A DNA stretch of 32,151 nucleotides from Gemmatimonadota bacterium (GCA_031127085.1 JARIEY010000015.1:1-32151); one strand, 5' to 3'; positions 1-8,440 are shown, counted from the first letter of the stretch. Made by a program: numbers and translations. Notes: generated by a model not told the origin, from the letters alone.

Positions 1-842
1 GGAATCTTTGCGGCGCCGGTGGCGCGCTCGAGTTCGCCGAGCGTCAGGTACTGCAGGTACCAGTCGTACCGGTCGCGGCGATCCTGCACCAGCGGCCCCG
101 CATTCACCATGCCCGCTTCCATAATCCAGGCGTATTCCAGCCCGAACGTCTGCCGGAACGCGCCCTGATGAAAGAAGTCATCGCCCAGCCAGGTGTCGGT
201 CATTGGCGCCTGCGGCGAAATGGCCTTCACTGCCGGGTGCGGATTGACGCCGGCCATTCCCGCGAGCCAGCCGGGATAGGAGACGCCGAAGACACCAAGA
301 CGACCGTTGTTCCCCGGGATGTTCTTGATCAGCCAGTCGACGGTGTCGTAGGTGTCGTTGGCCTCGGCCAGCCCCGGCGCGTTCATCACGAACGTCCCCT
401 GCGAGCCGCCGCGCCCGCGGCTGTCCTGGAAGACGAAAATGTAGCCGTCCTCGGCGAGTTCCTTGTGACTGCCCAGCAGAAAGCCGCCGCCCTTGTTGCC
501 GTCGATCCCGTACGGGGTGCGCGCCATCAGCAGTGGCAGCGGTTCGGCACTCACCTTGGGCGCGGCGATGATCGTGTGCAGCTTCACGCCGTCGCGCATC
601 GGGATCATCTCCTCGCGCACCGTGTACTGGGCGTCGAGGAGAGCCTTGGCGGGCGTCGGTGACTGCGCGGCGAGCGGCGCGGCGAACGGCACGACGAGCA
701 GAGCGGCCGATGCGGCCAACGTGGTAAGCAGCGCCCCAATCGACGCGCCGCGCAGACAGGTGGCCAACCGGGGGCCGGCACGGCGTGGGCCCGCAACGCG
801 GGCGGTGGGATTGGAGCTGCTGGCGGGACGCGCTGCACGCAT
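1..842 (-). CDS. Secreted S15/CocE-NonD family hydrolase (X-Pro dipeptidyl-peptidase-like), 3' end cut by window edge
   Basis: The reading frame is open from an ATG at 842 to the left edge, giving 280 residues of an alpha/beta-hydrolase. The start is chosen because GGAG lies 6 nt upstream and the first 60 residues form an Arg-rich, then hydrophobic signal sequence ending in AAPLAAQ. Residues 74-115 give the family start (YTVREEMIPMRDGVKLHT, then ARTPYG). An oxyanion-type DSRGRGGSQG follows at 140-149. The nucleophile elbow is GVSYPG with Ser188. These features match the peptidase S15/CocE family, which hydrolyses acyl or X-Pro peptide bonds, probably in the periplasm here. The Asp and His of the triad and the C-terminal jelly-roll lie outside the window, so the substrate cannot be judged. 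It is downstream of glyA on the same strand, separated by a hairpin repeat element. Confidence 0.88.
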   Translation of the reverse strand, partial: MRAARPASSSNPTARVAGPRRAGPRLATCLRGASIGALLTTLAASAALLVVPFAAPLAAQSPTPAKALLDAQYTVREEMIPMRDGVKLHTIIAAPKVSAEPLPLLMARTPYGIDGNKGGGFLLGSHKELAEDGYIFVFQDSRGRGGSQGTFVMNAPGLAEANDTYDTVDWLIKNIPGNNGRLGVFGVSYPGWLAGMAGVNPHPAVKAISPQAPMTDTWLGDDFFHQGAFRQTFGLEYAWIMEAGMVNAGPLVQDRRDRYDWYLQYLTLGELERATGAAKI

Positions 843-927
843 GGCGTTCTCCGTAACGAAGGGTCGGCGCGAAACGTGGGTCGGCGCGTCGCGGGAGGCA
901 AGCGACGCGGTCAGGAAAGGAGACACA

Positions 928-1075
928 CACCACAAAGGCGCGAAGAACACGAAGTGCGCAATCCGAGGCATGCGCCCGGGGCGAGGGCCCTCCGGATCCA
1001 AACGTCGGAATCCGAAAGTCCTCGCCCCGTCAAGTTCTCGCGCCAACCCTTGGTGCTCTTGGTGCCTTCGTGGTG
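928..1075. repeat. Nested inverted-repeat element with 9-nt sub-repeats (array 1)
   Basis: The outer arms are 928-954 and 1048-1075. Read on the minus strand, the distal arm is built of about 9-nt units (CACCACGAAGG, CACCAAGAG, CACCAAGG) and the proximal arm is its imperfect complement. Inside lies a perfect 9-bp hairpin, GGGGCGAGG at 978-986 pairing with CCTCGCCCC at 1020-1028. The element fills most of the gap between glyA and the S15-type gene. I recall similar CACNAAG-type palindromic spacers in other GC-rich phyla, but cannot confirm that here. Confidence 0.75.
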
Positions 1076-1090
1076 AAGCGGAACCGCCGC

Positions 1091-2380
1091 CTACACCGCC
1101 GCCTTCGCTCCCGGATAGAGCGGGAACTCGGCCGCCAGCGCATGCACCTTGGCCTTCACCCGCGCGTGCGTTTCGGCGTCTTCCGGCGCCTGCAACACTT
1201 CGTCGATCAACTCCGCGACGCGCAGCATCTCGGCCGTCCCCATCCCGCGAGTGGTAAGCGCGGGCGTCCCGAGGCGAATTCCGCTCGTCACGAACGGCGA
1301 CTGCGTCTCACGCGGCACGGTGTTCTTGTTCACCGTGATCCCCGCCTTGTCCAGCGCCTGCTCGGCGATCTTGCCCGTCAGGTTCTTGGAACGCAGGTCC
1401 ACCAGCATCAGGTGGTTGTCGGTGCCGCCGCTGACGATGTGGAAACCGCGCGCGCTGAGCGCACCAGCCAACGCCTTGGCGTTGTCCACCACGCGCTGGG
1501 CGTAGGCCTTGAAGTCGGGCTGCAGCGCTTCACCGAACGCCACGGCCTTGGCCGCGATGCAGTGCTCGAGCGGTCCGCCTTGCAGCCCCGGGAAGACGGC
1601 TTTGTCGATCGTCTTCGCGTGCTCGGCCTTGCAGAGAATCAACCCGCCGCGCGGGCCGCGCAGCGTCTTGTGCGTCGTCGTGGTCACGACGTCGGCGTGC
1701 GGAATGGGCGACGGATAGACGCCGGCCGCCACGAGCCCGGCGAAGTGCGCCATGTCGACCATCAGGATCGCCCCCACCTGCTTGGCGATCTCGGCGAACT
1801 TGGCGAAGTCGAGGAATCGCGAGTAGGCCGAGTAGCCGGCGATGATCATCTTCGGCTTGTGCTCGAGCGCCAGCGCCTCGACCTCATTCATGTCGATGAG
1901 GCCGTCTTCGTTCACGCCGTAGGCGACGATCTTGTACATCAGCCCCGAGAAGTTCACCGGCGAGCCGTGCGTCAGGTGCCCGCCCATCGACAGGTTCAGG
2001 CCGAGCACGGTGTCGCCGGGCTTGAGGAACGCCAGGTACACGGCCGCGTTCGCCTGCGCGCCGGCGTGCGGCTGCACGTTGGCGTGGTCGGCGCCGAACA
2101 GCTGCTTCGCGCGGTTGATCGCCAGCTGCTCCGACTTGTCCACCACTTCGCAGCCGCCGTAATACCGCTTGCTCGGCAACCCTTCGGCGTACTTGTTGGT
2201 GAGCGGCGAGCCCAGCGCTTCGAGCACGGCGGGCGAGACGAAGTTCTCGCTGGCGATCAGTTCAAGCCCTTCGTTCTGGCGCGCGATCTCCTCTTCGATG
2301 TAGCCCGCAAGTTCCGGATCCTGCGTGCGCAGCGCCTCACCCGGCGGGCACCGGTCCCACGACATCCACGACTGGCTCAC
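1091..2380 (-). CDS. glyA: Serine hydroxymethyltransferase
   Basis: This PLP enzyme interconverts serine plus tetrahydrofolate with glycine plus 5,10-methylene-THF and is the main C1 entry point; the window also holds purN and purH, which consume formyl-THF. The 429 residues match the usual length. The PLP lysine is K238 in [14 protein letters not shown]. The DMAHFAG segment at 209-215 and [10 protein letters not shown] at 41-50 are diagnostic. AGYSAYSR at 181-188 has Tyr where many homologues carry Gly. The start is a GTG at 2380 that overlaps the rpiB stop as GTGA and has GGAGG about 5 nt upstream, which favours it over an ATG 15 nt further in. It is the third of three overlapping genes (leucine dehydrogenase, rpiB, glyA), so translational coupling is likely. 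Confidence 0.97.
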   Translation of the reverse strand: MSQSWMSWDRCPPGEALRTQDPELAGYIEEEIARQNEGLELIASENFVSPAVLEALGSPLTNKYAEGLPSKRYYGGCEVVDKSEQLAINRAKQLFGADHANVQPHAGAQANAAVYLAFLKPGDTVLGLNLSMGGHLTHGSPVNFSGLMYKIVAYGVNEDGLIDMNEVEALALEHKPKMIIAGYSAYSRFLDFAKFAEIAKQVGAILMVDMAHFAGLVAAGVYPSPIPHADVVTTTTHKTLRGPRGGLILCKAEHAKTIDKAVFPGLQGGPLEHCIAAKAVAFGEALQPDFKAYAQRVVDNAKALAGALSARGFHIVSGGTDNHLMLVDLRSKNLTGKIAEQALDKAGITVNKNTVPRETQSPFVTSGIRLGTPALTTRGMGTAEMLRVAELIDEVLQAPEDAETHARVKAKVHALAAEFPLYPGAKAAV

Positions 2381-2826
2381 TGCTCCTCCTCGCGCTCGAT
2401 CTTCTCGATGCGGCGTTCGTGCCGGCCGCCCTCGAAGGGCGTCTCCAGCCAGGTCTTGAGAATGGCCACGCCTTCCTCGTCGCTGACGAACCGCGCGGGG
2501 AGGACGAGGACGTTGGCATCGTTATGCTGCCGCGACAGCGCGGCGACTTCCCTGCTCCACACGACCGCGGCCCGCACGTGCGGGTGGCGGTTGGCGGCGT
2601 ACGACATCCCCAGCCCGGTGCCGCAAATCAGCACGCCACGCCGGGCCTGCCCCGTCTCCACCTCTCGCGCGACGGGATGCGCGTAGTCCGCATAGTCCGT
2701 CGACGCCGCGGAATGCGTGCCGACATCCTCCACGTCGAAGCCGAGCCCCGAGAGCGCGACCTTGAGCTTCTCCTTCAGCTCGTAGCCGGCGTGATCGGAC
2801 CCAATGGGAATGCGCTCGACGCTCAT
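2377..2826 (-). CDS. rpiB: Ribose-5-phosphate isomerase B
   Basis: The gene encodes a 149-residue RpiB, which interconverts ribose 5-phosphate and ribulose 5-phosphate in the pentose phosphate pathway. The N-terminus has [14 protein letters not shown] (residues 6-19). The active-site cysteine is C68 in [14 protein letters not shown], and [14 protein letters not shown] is the typical third motif. The ATG at 2826 overlaps the stop of the upstream leucine dehydrogenase as ATGA. A start 15 nt further upstream exists, but the overlap and the family N-terminus favour 2826. Its stop overlaps the glyA start by 4 nt, so the three genes form a tightly coupled block. The sequence does not distinguish ribose from allose-6-phosphate activity. 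Confidence 0.95.
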   Translation of the reverse strand: MSVERIPIGSDHAGYELKEKLKVALSGLGFDVEDVGTHSAASTDYADYAHPVAREVETGQARRGVLICGTGLGMSYAANRHPHVRAAVVWSREVAALSRQHNDANVLVLPARFVSDEEGVAILKTWLETPFEGGRHERRIEKIEREEEQ

Positions 2827-3899
2827 GACTTGCGCGGCCACTGCGGCCAGGTCTTCATCAGGCCGCGCACGGCAGCGATGCGCTGCTCCGCCAGTTTGTC
2901 GGCGGCAAGGTACGTCAGGATGCCCTGCTCCTTGGCGATCTGATAGACGCTGAGCGTCGTGTCAAAGATCTCGTCCGCCTTGCGCAGCGCACGCTCGCGC
3001 GTCCAGCCGGCCACTTCTCCGTAGACGTTGATGACACCGCCGGCGTTGGTCACGAAGTCCGGGCCGTAGAGGATGCCGCGCTTCTCCACAGCTTCGCCGT
3101 GCTTAGCCGGCACCAGCAACTGGTTATTGGCGCCGCCGCAGACGATCTCCACCTGCAGCTTGGGGATCGTGTCGTCGTTGAGCACGGCGCCGAGCGCGCA
3201 CGGGGCAAAGATGTCGCCCTTCGCCGCGTAGATGGCGTCGCCTTCAACGGCGGTGGCACCGAACTCCTGCACCATCGCCTGCACCTTCTCGGGGCGGATG
3301 TCGCTGACGATCAGCCTCGCACCGGCGGTGTGGAGTTCCTTGCAGAGATAGTGCCCCACGTTGCCCACGCCCTGCACGATCACCGTGCGCCCCGTGAGAT
3401 CCGGCTTGCCCCAGCGGAACTGCGCCGACGCCTGGATGGCGCGGAAGACACCGCGCGCCGTCACCGGTGACGGATCGCCCGACTTGGTGGCCAGCCCGGC
3501 CACGTAGTCGGTCTCCATATGCACGAAGTCCATATCGGCAGTGCTCGTCCCCACATCCTCGGCCGTCACGTACCGCCCGCCGAGCGACTCCACAAACCGC
3601 CCGTGCGCACGGAAGATCAGTTCGCGATTGGCCGTGCAATTGTCGCCGATGATCACCGACTTGCCACCGCCCAGATTGAGTCCGGCGACCGCGTTCTTGT
3701 AGGTCATGCCGCGCGCGAGGCGCAACGCGTCGGTGATGGCCTCTTCGTCGCTCGCGTAGTTCCAGAACCGGGTGCCGCCGAGCGCGGGGCCGAGCGTGGT
3801 GTCGTGGATCGCAATGATGCCGCGATAGCCCGCGGACTTGTCCTGACAGAGCACCACCTGTTCGTGGCCCATGTCGGTCATGGTGTCGAAGATGTGCAT
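2823..3899 (-). CDS. Leucine (branched-chain amino acid) dehydrogenase
   Basis: This NAD-dependent amino-acid dehydrogenase of the Glu/Leu/Phe/Val family reversibly deaminates leucine, valine or isoleucine to the oxo acid. The N-terminus MHIFDTMTDMGHEQVVLCQD, followed by IHDTTLGPALGGTR, matches the leucine dehydrogenase start. The catalytic lysines fall at K68 (TYKNA) and K80 (LNLGGGKSVI). VQGVGNVGHYLC is the Rossmann dinucleotide site. Length is 358 residues, normal for the family. The frame stays open upstream to 4028 through a heptamer array that would add HPPSAIC peptide repeats; I treat that as non-coding because homologues begin at MHIF. No Shine-Dalgarno is visible before 3899. Phenylalanine or valine preference cannot be excluded. 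Confidence 0.93.
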   Translation of the reverse strand: MHIFDTMTDMGHEQVVLCQDKSAGYRGIIAIHDTTLGPALGGTRFWNYASDEEAITDALRLARGMTYKNAVAGLNLGGGKSVIIGDNCTANRELIFRAHGRFVESLGGRYVTAEDVGTSTADMDFVHMETDYVAGLATKSGDPSPVTARGVFRAIQASAQFRWGKPDLTGRTVIVQGVGNVGHYLCKELHTAGARLIVSDIRPEKVQAMVQEFGATAVEGDAIYAAKGDIFAPCALGAVLNDDTIPKLQVEIVCGGANNQLLVPAKHGEAVEKRGILYGPDFVTNAGGVINVYGEVAGWTRERALRKADEIFDTTLSVYQIAKEQGILTYLAADKLAEQRIAAVRGLMKTWPQWPRKS

Positions 3900-3915
3900 G
3901 GCTGGGTGGGAGGGC

Positions 3916-4020
3916 GGATGGCCGGACTCAGATGGCGGATGACAGATGGCGGATGGCGGATGGCAGATAGCAGATGGCGGATGGCAGATAGCGGATGGCG
4001 GATGGCAGATGACGGAGCAC
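3916..4020 (+). repeat. RGATGGC heptamer array, about 15 units in strict register (array 2)
   Basis: On the plus strand the sequence divides into 15 consecutive 7-nt units with consensus RGATGGC. Variants are AGATAGC, GGATGAC and one poor unit, CGGACTC. The register never slips. On the minus (sense) strand of leucine dehydrogenase it is GCCATCY, pyrimidine-rich and free of ATG and stop codons. It ends 16 nt before the leucine dehydrogenase start. There are no spacers, so it is not a CRISPR array. Confidence 0.9.
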
Positions 4021-4142
4021 CCAACCAAAGTGCCAGCGTTACTACGCGTTGCTCAAAATCTAAGTTGAGTCACGTGCAACGGACCGCTCCGAACGCTCAG
4101 CAAAATCGGAACAGCGCGTCCGTGAATCCCGCACCGACGCTC
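4021..4142. other. Spacer between heptamer array and acyl-CoA dehydrogenase stop
   Basis: No gene is seen. The stretch is less GC-rich than its surroundings and holds a two-part inverted repeat: CTCAA at 4052-4056 pairs with TTGAG at 4065-4069, flanked by GTTGC at 4048-4052 and GCAAC at 4076-4080. It could be a weak terminator for the acyl-CoA dehydrogenase gene or part of a promoter for leucine dehydrogenase. No convincing -35/-10 pair is visible. Confidence 0.35.
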
Positions 4143-5300
4143 TTATCCCTTCAGCGCCGCGCGACCAATCACGACGCGCTGGATCTCGGACGTGCCTTCG
4201 TAAATCTCTGTGACCTTGGCATCGCGGAACAGCTTCTCCACCGGATAGTCCGTGGTGTAGCCGTAGCCGCCGAAGACCTGAATCGCCTGCGTGGTCACCC
4301 ACATCGCCGTCTCCGTGGCGAACAGCTTGCACATCGACGCATACTCGCCCACCGCCTCGCCGCGGTCCTTGGCGGCGGCCGTCGCGTGAATGAGCGAGCG
4401 CGCCGCGTTGATGCGCGTGGCCATATCGGCAAGCTTGAACTGCACGCCCTGAAATTCGCCGATGGCCTGCCCGAACTGCTGGCGCTCGCGCGCGTACGCC
4501 CGCGCGTGATCGTACGCCGCGCGCGCGATGCCCAAGGCCTGCGTGGCGATCCCGAGCCGCCCCGACTCGAGCGACTGCAGCGCATACACGAAGCCCTGCG
4601 TGGGATCACCCAGCAGTCGGTCGCCGGGCACGCGCATGTTGTCGAAGACCAGCTGCACGGTCTCCGACGCACGCAGCCCCATCTTGTTCTCCTTCTTGCC
4701 CACCTTGAAACCGGGCAAATCAGGCGTGACGATAAAGGCGCCAATCCCCTTGGCCCCTTTGCGCGCGTCGCTCGAGTCGGTGCGCACCATCGCCAACACC
4801 ACGCCGGCGTGGCCCCCGGCCGAAATCCACGCCTTGGTGCCGTTCAGGACCCAATCGTCACCATCGCGCACGGCCTGCGCACGCATCGCGGCGGCGTCAG
4901 AACCGGCATCCGGCTCCGACAGTGCGAAGGCCCCGAGCTTCTCGCCGCGCGCCAGCGGACCCAGGAACTCGCGCCGCTGCGCCTCGCTGCCGTACTTGAG
5001 CAGCATCTGCGTGGGGAGCGAGTTGTGCACGCTCATCAGGACGCCCACCGAGGCGTCCGCCGCCGAAATCTCCTCGAGCGCCAATAAATACGTGGTGGTA
5101 TCGAGGCCGAGTCCGTCGTGCGCCTCGGGAATCATCATCCCCAGAAAGCCGAGCTCCCCGAGTTTGTGCGTCAGCGTCGGATCGAAGTGCGCGTCGCGGT
5201 CCCACTGCGCCGCGTACGGCGTGACCTCGGCCGCGCAAAACTCGCGGGCGGTGTCAACGATAGCACGCTGCGTCTCGGAGAGGTGGAGGAGGGAATTCAT
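4143..5300 (-). CDS. Acyl-CoA dehydrogenase, short-chain/butyryl-CoA type
   Basis: A 385-residue FAD flavoprotein that oxidises acyl-CoA to trans-2-enoyl-CoA, or is a branched-chain acyl-CoA dehydrogenase. Motifs in order: FALSEPDAGSDAAAMRAQA (first family signature), WISAGGHAGVV, QFGQAIGEFQGVQFKLADMA, and QVFGGYGYTTDYPVEKLFRD near the C-terminus. The catalytic base is E368 in EIYEGTSEIQ, the position typical of short-chain enzymes. The start is ATG at 5300. Only two bases separate it from the heptamer array, so there is no Shine-Dalgarno. It lies downstream of HBD and upstream of leucine dehydrogenase, so it could act on butyryl-CoA or on isovaleryl/isobutyryl-CoA derived from leucine or valine. 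Sequence alone does not decide which. Confidence 0.93.
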   Translation of the reverse strand: MNSLLHLSETQRAIVDTAREFCAAEVTPYAAQWDRDAHFDPTLTHKLGELGFLGMMIPEAHDGLGLDTTTYLLALEEISAADASVGVLMSVHNSLPTQMLLKYGSEAQRREFLGPLARGEKLGAFALSEPDAGSDAAAMRAQAVRDGDDWVLNGTKAWISAGGHAGVVLAMVRTDSSDARKGAKGIGAFIVTPDLPGFKVGKKENKMGLRASETVQLVFDNMRVPGDRLLGDPTQGFVYALQSLESGRLGIATQALGIARAAYDHARAYARERQQFGQAIGEFQGVQFKLADMATRINAARSLIHATAAAKDRGEAVGEYASMCKLFATETAMWVTTQAIQVFGGYGYTTDYPVEKLFRDAKVTEIYEGTSEIQRVVIGRAALKG

Positions 5301-5302
5301 GG

Positions 5303-5429
5303 AGATGGCAGAGGGCGGATGGGTGGGGGCAGATGGCAGATGGCAGGAAGCTGACGTCGGATGTCAGAGAGCAGATGGCTGATGGCAGGCATCCGCCACC
5401 CGCCATCCGCTATCTGCCATCTGCCATCA
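5303..5429. repeat. Two-armed RGATGGC heptamer array filling the HBD-acyl-CoA dehydrogenase gap (array 3)
   Basis: Twelve heptamers in unbroken register run from 5303 to 5386 (AGATGGC, AGAGGGC, GGATGGG and so on). After AGGC the same repeat continues in the opposite orientation from 5391 to 5429 (ATCCGCC, ACCCGCC, ATCCGCT, ATCTGCC). The two arms are complementary and can fold into a hairpin. The array begins 2 nt from the acyl-CoA dehydrogenase ATG and reaches the HBD stop codon (5427-5429), so it is the whole intergenic spacer. Confidence 0.9.
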
Positions 5430-6272
5430 GTACGAGTAGAACCCCCGCCCCGCCTTGCGCCCCAGCCACCCCTGCGCCACGTACTTCCGCAGCAGCGGGC
5501 ACGGACGGTACTTGGGATCGCCCAGCCCCTTGTGCATCACCTCGAGGATCGCGAGGCAAGTGTCGAGTCCAATGAAATCAGCGAGCGTCAGCGGCCCCAT
5601 CGGGTGGTTCATGCCGAGCTTCATCACCTGATCGATTGCCTCGGGCGTGCCGACGCCCTCCATCACGCAGTACACCGCCTCGTTGATCATCGGCAGCAGG
5701 ATGCGGTTGGCCACGAAGCCCGGGTAGTCGTTCACCTCTACCGGCGTCTTGCCCACACCCTTGGCGAGGGCGAGCGTGCGATCCATCGTCTCCTGGCTTG
5801 TTGCCAAGCCACGGATCACCTCGACCAGTTGCATCACCGGCACGGGGTTCATGAAGTGCATCCCGATCACCGCCTCTGGGCGCTTCACGCGGCCGGCGAT
5901 CTCGGTGATGGAGATGGAGCTCGTGTTCGTCGCGAGGATGGCGCCCTCCGGGGCCAGCCGATCGATCTCGCCGAACAGCTTGTGCTTGAGGTCCACATTT
6001 TCCGTCGCCGCCTCAATCACGAACTGCGCGTCGGCCACGGCATCGAGCGACGTCGATGTCGCGATGCGCGCCATCGCATCGGCCTTGGCCGCCTCGTCGA
6101 GCGCGCCCTTCTTGACCTGACGGTCGAGATTCTTCTCAATCGTCGCCTTGGCCTTGTCGAGCGCGCCCTGGCTGATGTCGATCATCACCACGTCGTGTCC
6201 GGCCACCGCGCTCACGTGCACAATGCCGTTCCCCATCTGCCCTGCGCCGATTACCGCGATCCGATCGGACAT
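5427..6272 (-). CDS. hbd: 3-hydroxybutyryl-CoA dehydrogenase
   Basis: This NAD(P)-dependent enzyme interconverts 3-hydroxybutyryl-CoA and acetoacetyl-CoA. The 281 residues match the single-domain bacterial HBD length. The Rossmann loop GAGQMGNGI is at 9-17. NTSS is at 116-119, the catalytic His is H139 in [11 protein letters not shown], and E151 completes the dyad. [19 protein letters not shown] and the C-terminal [11 protein letters not shown] are typical. The start is ATG at 6272 with AGGGAG 7 nt upstream; a longer upstream reading adds a non-homologous N-terminus and is rejected. The CPBP gene stop lies 1 nt before this start, so the two are co-transcribed. The thiolase that supplies its substrate is two genes upstream. 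Confidence 0.96.
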   Translation of the reverse strand: MSDRIAVIGAGQMGNGIVHVSAVAGHDVVMIDISQGALDKAKATIEKNLDRQVKKGALDEAAKADAMARIATSTSLDAVADAQFVIEAATENVDLKHKLFGEIDRLAPEGAILATNTSSISITEIAGRVKRPEAVIGMHFMNPVPVMQLVEVIRGLATSQETMDRTLALAKGVGKTPVEVNDYPGFVANRILLPMINEAVYCVMEGVGTPEAIDQVMKLGMNHPMGPLTLADFIGLDTCLAILEVMHKGLGDPKYRPCPLLRKYVAQGWLGRKAGRGFYSY

Positions 6273-6273
6273 G

Positions 6274-7194
6274 CTATGGCTCCCTGCGGCCGCGCGGCCG
6301 CCAGTCGATTGCGAAGCGCCATCCGCGGCGGTGGACCCCGATCCACCCGGCACGAACGGACAGAAGAAAACTAACGCCCAACATTCCAACGGCAGCGGCG
6401 GCGCCAGCCTCGGGCCCCCAAGCGCCGCCCGTCAGCCAATCGGGCCCTGCCGAGACCGTGCGGTACATGGGCTGCGGCACGGCCAGCCCGCTCACCGGCG
6501 TATGAAAGACCGCCACCTGCACGAAGTTGTACGCAAAGTGCGCCAGCCACGCGGCCCACAGCGAGTCGAGCGCGAGGCGCACGATGGCGAGGAAGACCCC
6601 GGCGAGCGCCACCAGCACAATGGCCTGCGCGGTTACGCCGGGGTTCAGTAGATGCAGCAGCGCGAACAGCACGCTCGTCCACGTGACGGCCGCTCGCACC
6701 CCCCACCGGCGATGCACCAGCGTGAACGCATACCCGCGCAGCACAAGCTCTTCGGTCAGCGCGGCGGGCAACAGGATGCCGGCCGCGAGCCCGGCCCCTT
6801 GCCACCAACTGCCGGCCGCGGCGCCTTCCATACGCAGCGCGCCCACCCAGAGCAGCGCCCCGGCTGGCACCGCGATGGCAAACCACCCGGAAAATAACCC
6901 GCCGAATAGCGGCCAGCGGCCCAGCGCGTCGGTGCCGAGCCGTGTCGTCTGGCTCCACGATTCGCCGAAAATCCGCACCGTCACGGCAGTGGCCGCCAAC
7001 ATCGCCAAACACGTCATCAGCTCAGCGCTCGGCGCGCGCACGTTGAGCGCGAGGTTCACACCGCGCACGAGCGGGTAGATCACCGCCGGCACGACGATCG
7101 CCGACACGATGATCAGGCCCAGAAAGGCCGCCAGACGTGCAACGACGCGCCCCGTCGCCAGAGGTTCAGCGGAGACGGGGCGCGTCGTAGTCAT
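6274..7194 (-). CDS. CPBP-family intramembrane metalloprotease (Rce1/CAAX-like)
   Basis: A 306-residue polytopic membrane protein with about eight hydrophobic segments. The three CPBP (ABI) motifs are present: EELVLRG with E148, E149 and R153, FALLHLLN with H181, and WLAHFAYNF with H219. These residues form the glutamate/histidine active site of the Rce1 family. The start is ATG at 7194, 7 nt after the thiolase stop; a longer upstream reading overlaps the thiolase gene and is rejected. Its stop is 1 nt from the HBD start. A membrane protease embedded between two acetoacetyl-CoA enzymes is odd. Its substrate cannot be inferred from sequence; bacterial relatives are often linked to peptide maturation or immunity. 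Confidence 0.9.
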   Translation of the reverse strand: MTTTRPVSAEPLATGRVVARLAAFLGLIIVSAIVVPAVIYPLVRGVNLALNVRAPSAELMTCLAMLAATAVTVRIFGESWSQTTRLGTDALGRWPLFGGLFSGWFAIAVPAGALLWVGALRMEGAAAGSWWQGAGLAAGILLPAALTEELVLRGYAFTLVHRRWGVRAAVTWTSVLFALLHLLNPGVTAQAIVLVALAGVFLAIVRLALDSLWAAWLAHFAYNFVQVAVFHTPVSGLAVPQPMYRTVSAGPDWLTGGAWGPEAGAAAAVGMLGVSFLLSVRAGWIGVHRRGWRFAIDWRPRGRREP

Positions 7195-7201
7195 CGGGGG
7201 C

Positions 7202-8407
7202 TCAGACCCGCTCGACCGAAAGCGCCACGGCATTGCCGCCGCCGAGACAGAGCGTCGCCAGCCCGCGGTGGAGGCCGCGATCCTGCAGCGCGTAGAGCAG
7301 CGTCGTGAGAATGCGCGCGCCACTACCACCGATCGGGTGGCCCAGTGCGATGGCGCCGCCGTTCACGTTGACGCGATCCCAGTCCCAGCCCAGCCCGTCG
7401 CCGTCGGCCAGCGCCTGTGCGGCGAAGGCCTCGTTGGCCTCAATGAGGTCGTAGTCGCCAATCTTGGTGCAAGTCTTCTTCATCAGGTTCTGCACGGCAA
7501 GGATCGGCGCAAAGAACAGGTCCTGCGGATCGCCGCCACCCGAGGCGTAGCCCGTGATGCGCGCCAGAATCGGCAGGCCGTTGGCCTTCGCATACTCCTC
7601 ATCGGCCACGACCAGTGCGGCCGCGCCATCGTTGAGTCCGGGCGCGTTGCCGGCCGTGACCGTGAGTTCGTCCGGCTTCATGTCCTTGGGCGCATCACCC
7701 GGGAAGGCCGGGCGCAGCTTGGCGAGCGCCTCGATGGTCGTGTCCTTGCGCGGGCTCTCGTCGGTCTCGACGATGGTCGCCCCCTTCTTGCCCGCAATCT
7801 CCACCTTGGCGATCTCGGCGGCGAACTTCCCCGCCTCAATGGCGGCCACCGCCTTCATATGCGAGTGGTAGGCGAACTCGTCCTGCCGCGCGCGCGTGAT
7901 GCCGGCCTTCTTCGCCGTGTACTCCGCGTGTCCGCCCATGTGGCGGTTGTAGAACGCACACCAGAGCCCGTCCTTGATGAGCGCGTCGTGCATCGTCTGC
8001 GCGCCGAACTTGATGCCGTTGCGCATACCGAAGACCAGATGCGGCGCGCTCGACATTGACTCCTGGCCACCCGCGACCAGCAGTTGCTCGTCGCCCGCGC
8101 GGATGGCCTGCGCGGCCAGCATCACAGCCTGCAGCCCTGACCCGCACACCTTGTTGATGGTCATCGCGGGGACGGCAGCGGGGATCCCCGCCTTGATCAT
8201 CGCCTGCCGCGCAGGGGCCTGCCCCACGCCGGCCTGCAGCACGTTGCCCATGATCACTTCGCCAATCTCGGCGGGATCAATCTTGGCACGCTCCATGGCG
8301 GCCTTGATGGCGATGGCGCCAAGTTCCGGCGCCTGCAGGGTGGAGAGCGAGCCCAGAAAGCGGCCAATGGGCGTGCGGGCCGCGGAGACGATGACGGGAG
8401 TTGGCAT
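7202..8407 (-). CDS. Acetyl-CoA acetyltransferase (thiolase)
   Basis: This is a thiolase II of 401 residues that condenses two acetyl-CoA to acetoacetyl-CoA, or cleaves it in fatty-acid breakdown. The acyl-accepting cysteine is C88 in [26 protein letters not shown] with H357, and C387 in LCLGGGNA complete the active site. The start is [15 protein letters not shown] at 8407, where homologues start; a longer upstream reading is rejected. No clear Shine-Dalgarno is visible. Ten nucleotides upstream is a short pyrimidine-rich TCTACCN repeat. It heads the thiolase, CPBP protease, HBD, acyl-CoA dehydrogenase series. No enoyl-CoA hydratase is in the window, so the pathway must be completed elsewhere. 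Confidence 0.95.
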   Translation of the reverse strand: MPTPVIVSAARTPIGRFLGSLSTLQAPELGAIAIKAAMERAKIDPAEIGEVIMGNVLQAGVGQAPARQAMIKAGIPAAVPAMTINKVCGSGLQAVMLAAQAIRAGDEQLLVAGGQESMSSAPHLVFGMRNGIKFGAQTMHDALIKDGLWCAFYNRHMGGHAEYTAKKAGITRARQDEFAYHSHMKAVAAIEAGKFAAEIAKVEIAGKKGATIVETDESPRKDTTIEALAKLRPAFPGDAPKDMKPDELTVTAGNAPGLNDGAAALVVADEEYAKANGLPILARITGYASGGGDPQDLFFAPILAVQNLMKKTCTKIGDYDLIEANEAFAAQALADGDGLGWDWDRVNVNGGAIALGHPIGGSGARILTTLLYALQDRGLHRGLATLCLGGGNAVALSVERV

Positions 8408-8416
8408 GAAACCGCC

Positions 8417-8440
8417 GAGGGTAGACGGTAGAGGGTAAAT
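8417..8440 (-). repeat. Short TCTACCN heptamer repeat upstream of thiolase (array 7)
   Basis: On the minus strand the bases read as three consecutive 7-nt units: TTACCC with its preceding T, TCTACCG and TCTACCC. They end about 10 nt before the thiolase ATG. The unit differs from the RGATGGC family, but the placement and the pyrimidine-rich sense strand are the same. It is short and could be chance. Confidence 0.5.

Noticed and set aside
1070-2686. Long plus-strand reading frame opposite glyA and rpiB
   Set aside because: Arg/His-rich composition and no family motifs; the minus strand holds glyA and rpiB with intact active-site motifs.
3900-4028. N-terminal extension of leucine dehydrogenase through the heptamer array
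   Set aside because: Homologues begin at the MHIF-type N-terminus; the extension is repeat-derived HPPSAIC peptide. Kept only as a finding to test.
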